From NCBI GenBank assembly GCA_902490735.1, contig CABUFC010000003.1, forward strand, positions 199,895-263,894: a stretch of 64,000 nt of DNA, given 5' to 3'. Position 1 is the first letter of the stretch. Every line of letters begins with the position of its first letter. A program made the position numbers and the translations under genes. This DNA comes from an uncultured Oscillospiraceae bacterium (GTDB lineage Bacteria; Bacillota; Clostridia; Oscillospirales; Acutalibacteraceae). This document shows positions 17,351-24,011 of the stretch, in pieces. Below the pieces are notes generated by a model that was not told where the DNA came from, made no database searches, and saw only the letters and a list, made by a program, of their open reading frames with translations.

Positions 17351-18640
17351 TTATTTAAGATTAAACGCTTCTTCTATTTCTTCAACTTCTTCGTCGGATA
17401 TTTTAACAATTTTGCCTATGTTATACGTATCAATGCATGATCTTGCGGAGTAATCCATAACTTCAAGTCTGTCAAAAGCATTTATAAGGTTTACGCCGGC
17501 TACAAGCACACAGTCGTTCTCAACTATTGCCACAGGATTTTGCAGGCTTATTTCCATAGCTGTTTTATCAGGCTGCATAAAAGAACATCCGAAAGGATAT
17601 TTTTTAACCGTTCTAAGCATTATGTAGCTTTCGGGTATAAGCCGTGCGTCAAAAACCGCATCTGTTACTGCAAAGGCCATAATTGCCGGCGGATGCGCCA
17701 ATATTACAGCGTTTATATCTTTATGATGTTTATAAATTGCCTCGTGCAAATTTACCGAACGGCTCGGGATTTTGCCGGCTTCTTTTTTTCCGTCTTTAAT
17801 AAGCACCAAATCTTCGGGTTCAAGGTATTTTCTGTCCTTATTATAAGGTGTGATAATAAAAGTTCCGTCAGAAAGGCGCGCCGAAAACGTGCCCTGTTCG
17901 CTTGTAAACAGCCTATTGTCGTATCCGCGGCGTATAAGATTACAAATATCACGTCTTAACTGAAGCTCTTCGGCAGAATGAACATCTACAGTAAATTCTT
18001 CTGTTATAGGATGTGTTTTTTGTTTGTATATTTCTAAGTGTTTTGCGCTTATTCCTTTAGGTGTTCCTATACGGGAGGCGTTTACCTGCAGTCTGCACAA
18101 ATAATCAAGTGTTTCAAAAACAACAAAAGCTCTAAACAGACTCTCGGCACCTATTACTACACCGTGATTTTCAAGCATTACCGTATTACAGCCGGCTTCG
18201 AATTCTTTAGAAATTCTGTCCCCTAAAAGCTGACTTCCCGGAAGAGCATACGGTGCAAGCTTAATTTCTTTACAAATAATTTGTGCGTTTGGTATAAGGG
18301 TTGTATCGGGAATTTGACGCACACAGCTATAAGCTACAAGAGCCGGCGGATGTGCATGCAAAACTGCCTTTAAATCCGGGCGTTTTTTATAAATGGAATG
18401 GTGAAATGGATATTCACTGCTGGGTTTATGGCGGCCCTCTATGGTACCGTCAGGCAATACCTTTACTATATCGTCTCTTGTAAGAGAGCCTTTGTCAATT
18501 CCTGCAGGGCTAATCCACATAACACCGTCAGAATCCATAATTGAAAGGTTTCCTCCGGAGGTTGTGGTCATACCATAATTATAAAGTCTTTGCATTATAG
18601 TGACAATTTGATCTGCGGGATGCATCATGTCAAAATTCAT
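17351..18640 (-). CDS. Tandem class II aldolase/adducin-domain protein
   Basis: The 429 residues run from the ATG at 18640, chosen for its AAGAAGG ribosome site. Two aldolase/adducin domains are present. The first (about 5-210) is complete, with TTSGGNLS, VLHAHPPALVAYS and MLENHGVVIGA carrying three zinc-binding His. The second (about 220-425) keeps the fold (TFSARLSDG, ILAHPPAIMAFA), but the first His of HxH is missing and NHG has become NDC, so it probably does not bind zinc. The protein may be an aldolase or epimerase with a regulatory or structural second half. It is preceded by the SGNH hydrolase gene in the same operon. Confidence 0.82.
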   Translation of the reverse strand: MNFDMMHPADQIVTIMQRLYNYGMTTTSGGNLSIMDSDGVMWISPAGIDKGSLTRDDIVKVLPDGTIEGRHKPSSEYPFHHSIYKKRPDLKAVLHAHPPALVAYSCVRQIPDTTLIPNAQIICKEIKLAPYALPGSQLLGDRISKEFEAGCNTVMLENHGVVIGAESLFRAFVVFETLDYLCRLQVNASRIGTPKGISAKHLEIYKQKTHPITEEFTVDVHSAEELQLRRDICNLIRRGYDNRLFTSEQGTFSARLSDGTFIITPYNKDRKYLEPEDLVLIKDGKKEAGKIPSRSVNLHEAIYKHHKDINAVILAHPPAIMAFAVTDAVFDARLIPESYIMLRTVKKYPFGCSFMQPDKTAMEISLQNPVAIVENDCVLVAGVNLINAFDRLEVMDYSARSCIDTYNIGKIVKISDEEVEEIEEAFNLK

Positions 18641-18661
18641 ATTTTTGCCTTCTTTCAAAAA

Positions 18662-19768
18662 TTAATCCGCTAAAAGCAGATAACATATCATAAATTTTTC
18701 ACCGGTACTGCCTTCGGGTTTTTCATCCAAAAGCTCTATTTTTACGGTGTGTTCGCGTTTTACTAAATTGCTTTCTAAGATAATCGTATCTAAATAGCCT
18801 TCCCATGCTGCATTAAAATGGCCTTCAATAATATGCTCATTATCGTCAATGGTAATTTTAGCAGTGCCGAATTCTCCGGAAGCCCATTTTAAATAGCTAA
18901 AGCCGATGCTTGTACCCTCTACCTTAAAAATCAACGGTTTGTTCGGGGCTTTTGCAGAAAGCGCCAAAAGATGCCTGTGGTGAGGCGACATTTCAACTTC
19001 AAAGCTGCCTCTTTCTTCCACCTTTATATCTTTAGCTTCAATTAATCTTGGATTTGCATAAATAGGACCGTATAAATAATCCTCTCTTAAAACATAATCC
19101 GAGCTATCTCCAAGTTCGTTATTATCTACCGCTTTTACGAACTCACTTAAAAGGGTTGCGGCAGCCTTATGACCAACATCGTTCGGATGAATGCTGTCGG
19201 GCGAAATATCTTCCCATTTTATAGTGCCGTTTTCAACCAATGGATAATACGCATCCCTATAAGACAGCGCCGGGATATTATAAAATTTAGCCACCGGCGA
19301 ATGTATTTGCTGGCAGTTGGAGCCGTCCTTCTTTGTAAAATGCATCATAATTACAGCAGGCGCGTTTGGTTCGGACAAAATTCTTTTAATAAGACTTTCG
19401 TATACATATTTCATGGTGTTGTCTTCTAAATCGTCGTTTACGGAAAAATCCACTGTAACAAGATCGGGCTTATAGTTTAAAACATCTTTTTGAAGCCTGA
19501 AATATCCAAAAAGCGAAGTGGTTGAACCAATGCCCACATCGTAATCTTCAATTAAATCGGTATTAAAATAATCTTTTAAAAACGTGCAAAATCGGCTAAA
19601 GTATTTGTATTCCGGTTTGCTGGACCATGCGCCTTCGGTTATAGAACCGCCAAGGCCTACTACAGTAACCTTTTCTTTGTTGCGGAGTTTTTCGAACACT
19701 TTTTTTAGTCTTGAAACATTACCGGCGTTTACAATGCCGTCTTTAAAATAGTTTTCAAATTGTACCAT
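18662..19768 (-). CDS. SGNH/GDSL-type esterase with C-terminal beta-sandwich
   Basis: This 368-residue protein lacks a signal peptide. Catalytic blocks are VVGLGGSITEG (nucleophile Ser near residue 44), VTVDFSVND (block III Asn) and a late DSIHPNDVGH supplying the His. Residues from about 235 form a beta-rich domain like the accessory modules of carbohydrate esterases (SFEVEMSPHHRHLLALSA, IIEGHFNAAWEGY). It would remove acyl groups from a sugar or glycoside, in the cytoplasm by its lack of export signal. It lies between the aldolase and phosphomutase-like genes, with gaps under 25 bp. Confidence 0.85.
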   Translation of the reverse strand: MVQFENYFKDGIVNAGNVSRLKKVFEKLRNKEKVTVVGLGGSITEGAWSSKPEYKYFSRFCTFLKDYFNTDLIEDYDVGIGSTTSLFGYFRLQKDVLNYKPDLVTVDFSVNDDLEDNTMKYVYESLIKRILSEPNAPAVIMMHFTKKDGSNCQQIHSPVAKFYNIPALSYRDAYYPLVENGTIKWEDISPDSIHPNDVGHKAAATLLSEFVKAVDNNELGDSSDYVLREDYLYGPIYANPRLIEAKDIKVEERGSFEVEMSPHHRHLLALSAKAPNKPLIFKVEGTSIGFSYLKWASGEFGTAKITIDDNEHIIEGHFNAAWEGYLDTIILESNLVKREHTVKIELLDEKPEGSTGEKFMICYLLLAD

Positions 19769-19782
19769 ATTACACCTGCTTT

Positions 19783-20985
19783 TTATTTCGATAATAGCCT
19801 TGACATCATTTTATATCCCTGCTTTAAAACATTTCCGCTTTCTGCAGCAGACTTTTCGCAAAAGACCGAATTGCCGCTTACAGGATGCTCACTATCGTAA
19901 AAAAGATATGGCACCGGATCCATTGTGTGGGTTTTTAATGCTATAGGCGTTGGATGATCGGGGCATATTAAAACCCTGTGCGGAGTATCTTTTAAGAATT
20001 CAAATATGGGACCGGCTACCAATGCATCTATAAGCTCGATAGCTTTTATTTTATTTTCCAACTCGCCCCTGTGGCCGCACTCGTCGGGAGCTTCCATGTG
20101 AATATAGACAAGATCGTGATCTAAAAACAGTTCTTCCGCCTTTTTTTCTTTTCCGGCAAAGTTTGAATCGATATATCCTGTGGCGTTTTCAACCAAGCCG
20201 CAATCCATCCCTGCGCATTTAGCAATGCCCTTTAGTAGGTCAACCGCAGAAATAACCGCTCCCCTTTTGCCGTACTTATTATAAAAGTTTTCAATTTTAG
20301 GTTTAGTACCTTCACCCCAAAGCCAAATTGAATTTGCCGGTTTTAACCCTCTTTTTATACGGTCAATATTAACAGGATGTTCCTTTAAAAGCTCATAACT
20401 TTTTTTCATAAGTTCTATTAAAGGTTGCGCGTTTTCGGCGCCTGATAAATGGGGACCTATAACCATATCGCTTATATCGTGCGGGGGCATCATCTGCCCC
20501 AAATCCATACTGCCGTTTTTAACAACCAGGCAGTGCCTGTAATTAGTTCCGGTATAAAAACTGAATTTTTCATTGCCGAGTTTTTCGTTTATGTATTTTA
20601 TAAGAGTGTCCGCTTCGTCTGTTCTTATATCATCCGCAGAATAATCAATCATGGTTTTATCTTCATATAAAGGTTCGTCGGATAAAGTAACAAGATTGCA
20701 CCGTAAAGTAATATCTGTGTCTAATAGATCAATGCCTATGCTTGCCGCTTCAAGCGGAGAACGCCCGGTATAGCAATCTGCCGGGTTAAATCCCATAACA
20801 GATAGGTTTGCAACGTCGCTGCCCGGCTTAAAGCCTTCGGGCACATTGTACATAAGGCCAATTTCGGATTTTTGGCAAATATTATCAATATTAGGCTTGT
20901 GCGCCGTTTCCATAGGAGTTTTGCCGCCAAGCTCGTCTAACGGAAGATCAGCCATGCCGTCCATTAGCAAAACCAAGTATTTCAT
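19783..20985 (-). CDS. ApgM-type cofactor-independent phosphoglycerate mutase family protein
   Basis: This 400-residue member of the alkaline-phosphatase superfamily has the archaeal-type phosphoglycerate mutase signature: LLMDGMADLPLDELGG (metal Asp), PGSDVANLSVMGF (nucleophile Ser), YTGRSPLEAASIG and VYIHMEAPDECGHRGE. A bacterial branch of this family has been proposed to act as a homoserine kinase substitute, so glycolytic mutase activity is not certain. It is the first gene of the five-gene operon, so here it may act as a sugar phosphomutase. The MocR-type regulator gene lies 60 bp upstream in the same direction. Confidence 0.85.
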   Translation of the reverse strand: MKYLVLLMDGMADLPLDELGGKTPMETAHKPNIDNICQKSEIGLMYNVPEGFKPGSDVANLSVMGFNPADCYTGRSPLEAASIGIDLLDTDITLRCNLVTLSDEPLYEDKTMIDYSADDIRTDEADTLIKYINEKLGNEKFSFYTGTNYRHCLVVKNGSMDLGQMMPPHDISDMVIGPHLSGAENAQPLIELMKKSYELLKEHPVNIDRIKRGLKPANSIWLWGEGTKPKIENFYNKYGKRGAVISAVDLLKGIAKCAGMDCGLVENATGYIDSNFAGKEKKAEELFLDHDLVYIHMEAPDECGHRGELENKIKAIELIDALVAGPIFEFLKDTPHRVLICPDHPTPIALKTHTMDPVPYLFYDSEHPVSGNSVFCEKSAAESGNVLKQGYKMMSRLLSK

Positions 20986-21045
20986 TTAAATATCACCAAA
21001 TTATATTATATAATTTTTAAAAATAAAAATCAACAAATTATAAAG

Positions 21046-22137
21046 CTATATTATATTTTTTCTTTTAAGCCTTCTGACTTTATTTATATGGCGCTCAAAA
21101 TCACCGCTGTTAATTAACGCCGCTATTAAAAACTGCTCAAATGTAGGAACCGAACATGAATAAAATCCGGCTTTTTCCTTATACGCCGGCACAAGTCTTT
21201 TGGGTAAAACCATATATCCGGTTCTAAGTGCAGGCGAGATGGTTTGTGAAAAGGTATTTAAATAAATTACGTTTTCATTTTTTGACAATGAAAAAATAGT
21301 TTCTTCTGATTTTTTTGAAAGTGTAAATTCAGACTGAAAATCGTCTTCAATAATATATTTATCGCCTTTACTCGCCCAACCGATATATTCCATTCGCTTT
21401 GATGCCGAAGCAGTTATACCGGTTGGAAAACTCCTATACGGAGTAACATGCAAAACTTCTGCGTCGGTGCAAGCAAGCTCAAAACTAACAATTCCGTCAT
21501 CAGCAAAATGCAGTTTTCTGCATTTTACCCCGGCTGCCATATAAACCTGCTCAATCTTTTTGTAAGACGGTGTTTCTATCGCGTAAATTTTATCGCGTCC
21601 CAAAATATCTATTACTCTGCTGTAAAGATACTCCGCTCCCGAACCGATAATAATTTGATCATCCGAAACAGTAATTCCGCGATTGCGTGCTAAATAGCCG
21701 CAAATGGCTTTTCTTAAATCCATAACGCCTTCGTTGGGAGATCGTTCCAATAACGTATCTCCGTAATCTGCTATTACCTTACGCATGGTCTTTGAAATAA
21801 CCGAAAATGGAAACGGCGAATAATCGAAGTCGTGCTTTTTAGGTGCTATTTTTATGTTTACTAAGCCCTCACCGTTTCCAACCGCATAATTATCTTTAAT
21901 CTTAAAGCAAACATAATATCCGCTGCGCTCGCGGGGTTCTATATATCCTTCATCGCATAAAAGCGCATATGCATGCTCAACTGAAACAACGCTTACACCC
22001 GTTTCTTCAGAAACAAGTCTTTTTGACGGAATTTTTGTGCCGTGTTTATAAAACCCGTCTACTATATCCTGCCGTATCATTTCATAAAGTTGGATATAAA
22101 TTGATTTATTTGATTTTTTATCAATTCTGTACTTCAT
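21046..22137 (-). CDS. MocR-type GntR regulator with degenerate, shortened aminotransferase domain
   Basis: Residues 1-75 form a GntR winged helix (KSIYIQLYEMIRQDIVDG, KIPSKRLVSEETGVS), followed by an aminotransferase-like domain (IIIGSGAEYLYSRV, AIETPSYKKI, IIEDDFQSEF). Two oddities are present. The segment NTFSQTISPALRTGY has Gln (CAA) where the family has the PLP-binding Lys (AAA or AAG). The protein also stops at 363 residues, shortly after the helix leading into the C-terminal small domain, against about 450-480 usual. It may no longer bind PLP as an aldimine. It is divergent from an ECF S-component gene and upstream of the aldolase operon; either could be its target. Confidence 0.85.
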   Translation of the reverse strand: MKYRIDKKSNKSIYIQLYEMIRQDIVDGFYKHGTKIPSKRLVSEETGVSVVSVEHAYALLCDEGYIEPRERSGYYVCFKIKDNYAVGNGEGLVNIKIAPKKHDFDYSPFPFSVISKTMRKVIADYGDTLLERSPNEGVMDLRKAICGYLARNRGITVSDDQIIIGSGAEYLYSRVIDILGRDKIYAIETPSYKKIEQVYMAAGVKCRKLHFADDGIVSFELACTDAEVLHVTPYRSFPTGITASASKRMEYIGWASKGDKYIIEDDFQSEFTLSKKSEETIFSLSKNENVIYLNTFSQTISPALRTGYMVLPKRLVPAYKEKAGFYSCSVPTFEQFLIAALINSGDFERHINKVRRLKRKNII

Positions 22138-22227
22138 CTGGTCTTATAAAAAACTCTCTTTCTGGCTATTTTAATACGTTCAGTTATATTTTATAATTGC
22201 TTCCATAATAAGTCAAGGAGAAAAACT

Positions 22228-22740
22228 ATGAATAACGAAAAATCTTTTAAGTTCAGCACAAAATGGTTATGTGTAACCGCATTGTTTTTAACTCTTAATA
22301 TAGTTATGAGCTCGTTCGGCGTACCCGTACCGGGAGGCCACCTGTATTTAAACGACGTAATTATATGTACGGCGGCTTTAATTCTCGACCCGTTCGCTGC
22401 GTTTTGCGTTGGCGGCATCGGTGCGTTTTTGGGCGACTTTTTCTTCTACCCCACGCCTATGTTTGTGTCACTTGTCACGCACGGCTTGCAAGCGGTCGTT
22501 ATTTCTCTTATTTCGCGGCATGTCCTTAAAAATAAACCGGTACTGTCCTCAAGTATCGCCGTGTCCGTCGGCGCGGTAATTATGATAGTAGGTTATACTC
22601 TCGGACGCGCCTTTATTTACAGCACGCCGGAATATGCCATTATAAAACTGCCGTTTCAAATTTTGCAAGCGGTCGTCGGCGCTGTATGCGGCGTATTGAT
22701 ATGCTATAAATTAGGTCTTAAAAAACGCTTGGGGCTGTAA
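22228..22740 (+). CDS. ECF transporter S component
   Basis: This 170-residue protein has six hydrophobic segments and is typical of substrate-binding S components of energy-coupling factor importers. The GHLYLNDVIICTAALILDPFAAFCVGGIGAFLGDF region resembles the family opening (loop plus GxxxGxxLGD). It would pair with shared EcfA/A'/T, which are not in the window. The substrate is a vitamin-like small molecule. The divergent MocR-type regulator makes vitamin B6 a tempting guess, since PdxR-like regulators and PdxU-like transporters can be linked, but the sequence does not establish it. AAGGAG precedes the ATG, and a strong terminator follows. Confidence 0.85.
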   Translation: MNNEKSFKFSTKWLCVTALFLTLNIVMSSFGVPVPGGHLYLNDVIICTAALILDPFAAFCVGGIGAFLGDFFFYPTPMFVSLVTHGLQAVVISLISRHVLKNKPVLSSSIAVSVGAVIMIVGYTLGRAFIYSTPEYAIIKLPFQILQAVVGAVCGVLICYKLGLKKRLGL

Positions 22741-22751
22741 AAAACATTTAA

Positions 22752-22787
22752 CCCCGGCAGAGAAAATTCTCTGCCGGGGATTTTTTT
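22752..22787 (+). terminator. Terminator after the ECF S-component gene
   Basis: The 13-bp stem CCCCGGCAGAGAA with its complement and an AA loop is followed by T7. Confidence 0.9.
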
Positions 22788-22792
22788 ATTTA

Positions 22793-22823
22793 AAAAACCG
22801 CAAGCTTTTTGCTTGCGGTTTTT
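22793..22823 (-). terminator. Terminator after tRNA-Ser
   Basis: The 13-bp stem AAAAACCGCAAGC/GCTTGCGGTTTTT starts three bases after the tRNA 3' end on the minus strand. Confidence 0.85.
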
Positions 22824-22825
22824 GG

Positions 22826-22914
22826 CGGAGAGGAGGGGATTCGAACCCCTGAACGGGTATTAGCCGTTACACGATTTCCAGTCGTGCGCCTTAGACCAGC
22901 TCAGCCACCTCTCC
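22826..22914 (-). tRNA. tRNA-Ser (anticodon GGA)
   Basis: This 89-nt type II tRNA has acceptor GGAGAGG/CCTCTCC, discriminator G, a D loop with GGCTGAGCTGGTCTAAGGC, anticodon arm CGACTGGAAATCG reading UCC/UCU, a long variable arm and GGTTCGAATCC in the T arm. CCA is not encoded. A sigma-A promoter lies 20 bp upstream, and a terminator follows. Confidence 0.97.
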
Positions 22915-22931
22915 ATAAAGACAGCTAAATT

Positions 22932-22960
22932 ATTATATATGAATGCGTAAAAAAAATCAA
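22932..22960 (-). promoter_or_regulatory. Promoter for tRNA-Ser
   Basis: TTGATT (22960-22955), 17 bp and TATAAT (22937-22932) are present. The -35 element lies in the T-tract that also ends the upstream structured RNA. Confidence 0.65.
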
Positions 22961-22980
22961 GGGTTTTTTAAAAATTAATC

Positions 22981-23152
22981 CCGCCGCATCGTAAGCGGCA
23001 GTATATAACCTTTTTTTATAAAAAGGAAAGTGGCCGCACCGCAGTTTTGTGCTCCCAACGTCCGTTTCCGGGAGGTCTGCAAACCCGCTGCGAAATATAG
23101 GCCCTAAATAATATACTTGTAGGGTTATGTGCCGCATACACGCATGCTGCAG
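22981..23152 (-). ncRNA. Structured RNA, candidate 6S RNA (SsrS)
   Basis: The region has no ORF and folds into one long rod. CUGCAGCAU at the 5' end pairs 8 of 9 with AUGCGGCGG at the 3' end; further in, GCGGCA (23135-23130) pairs with UGCCGC (23000-22995) and continues for a few pairs. An open middle carries a small hairpin on each side (CCCUA/UAGGG; CCUUUUU/AAAAAGG). An apical arm holds CGCAG/CUGCG and CUCCC/GGGAG. Length (~172 nt), closing stem, bubble and apical arm match 6S RNA, which inhibits sigma-A RNA polymerase. A weak terminator (GGG..CCC then T8) follows. The SRP RNA motif is absent. The family name is an inference. Confidence 0.5.
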
Positions 23153-23159
23153 GAAAAAC

Positions 23160-23459
23160 TTATTTATCCTCGATATCGTAAAGCTCGCTTAATCTTTCTA
23201 CAAAAAGATCGGCAATTGTATCATACTCGTCATCATCAGGGATATCCTCAAAATATTCTTCCCCGTTTTCATCCTCTTGAACTTTTACTATAACAAGATC
23301 GCCGCTGTCATCAAGCATTTTTTGCGGATCGTCAAATTTGGGCATCATGGCAAGATATCTTCCGTCTTCGGTTTCTATTGCGTCAAGTATTTCAAACGTG
23401 TATTCGTTATTATCGTCATCTTTTAAGGTTACAATATCATTTCCGTATTCTTCACTCAT
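23160..23459 (-). CDS. DUF1292-family acidic protein
   Basis: This 99-residue, very acidic protein has the family pattern DIVTLKDDDNNEYTFEILD, a central YLAMMPKFDD and a conserved VKVQEDENGEEYFEDI. The biochemical role of DUF1292 (YrzB-type) proteins is unknown; in other Firmicutes they usually sit with ireB and ruvX. Here the gene is separated from ireB by about 38 kb and instead precedes the structured RNA and tRNA-Ser. AAGAAGG precedes the ATG. Readthrough or a promoter inside its 3' end (TTGTAG-17-TACGAT near 23200-23172) could drive the RNA. Confidence 0.88.
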   Translation of the reverse strand: MSEEYGNDIVTLKDDDNNEYTFEILDAIETEDGRYLAMMPKFDDPQKMLDDSGDLVIVKVQEDENGEEYFEDIPDDDEYDTIADLFVERLSELYDIEDK

Positions 23460-23629
23460 AAAAATACCTTCTTTCGTTAATAATTTTACCTTTTTTATGG
23501 CTATTAGTCAATCAAATTTTAACAAAGAGCAAATATTTTCATAAAATATAGTGTGAAAGTTAAAACGAAGATTAAAAGTTAAAAAAATAGGCAAGAATAT
23601 TAATAAGCCACAAGGAAAGGATAACCAAA

Positions 23630-23980
23630 ATGACAGTAAAACGCGGAGAGATATATTACGCCGATTTAAGCCCTGTCGTAGGAAGTGAGCAGGGCGGCAT
23701 CCGTCCGGTACTTATAGTACAAAACGATGTTGGAAACAGATATAGCCCTACAGTGATAGCCGCCGCAATTACAAGTCAGCAGGAAAAAGCAAAACTGCCG
23801 ACGCATATTTCAGTCAACACCGAGACCTGCGGGCTGCAAAAAAATTCAATTATACTTTTAGAACAAGTGCGCACTATTGATAAAACAAGACTTAAAGAAA
23901 AAATGGGCGACCTTGATCCTTCATCTATGAATAAAGTCGACCGCGCCCTTTCGGTAAGCTTCGGACTTGGCGCAAAATAA
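23630..23980 (+). CDS. MazF/PemK-family mRNA interferase, no adjacent antitoxin
   Basis: This 116-residue protein closely matches EndoA/MazF of Firmicutes: [59 protein letters not shown]. MazF toxins cut mRNA at short specific sequences, and the Arg of RPVLI and the Thr/Ser of AAITS are active-site positions. Normally a small ribbon-helix-helix or AbrB-like antitoxin gene sits directly upstream. The 170 bp upstream hold no such ORF on the plus strand, so any antitoxin must be elsewhere. AAGGAAAGGA precedes the ATG; a bidirectional terminator follows. Confidence 0.92.
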   Translation: MTVKRGEIYYADLSPVVGSEQGGIRPVLIVQNDVGNRYSPTVIAAAITSQQEKAKLPTHISVNTETCGLQKNSIILLEQVRTIDKTRLKEKMGDLDPSSMNKVDRALSVSFGLGAK

Positions 23981-24006
23981 AAGAGATGGCTTTCGCCATC
24001 TCTTTT
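23979..24006. terminator. Bidirectional terminator between mazF and the dockerin gene
   Basis: The stem AAAAGAGATGGC/GCCATCTCTTTT with loop TTTC has A/T flanks on both sides. Confidence 0.85.
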
Positions 24007-24011
24007 AAATT

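Noticed and set aside
22981..23152. SRP (4.5S/scRNA) RNA next to tRNA-Ser
   Set aside because: The conserved GGAAGCAGC-type SRP54-binding tetraloop segment is missing and the fold has an open centre unlike a simple hairpin.
23338..23544. Plus-strand ORF upstream of mazF as a possible antitoxin
   Set aside because: It lies mostly opposite the well-supported DUF1292 gene, has no ribosome site, and its translation does not resemble an antitoxin.
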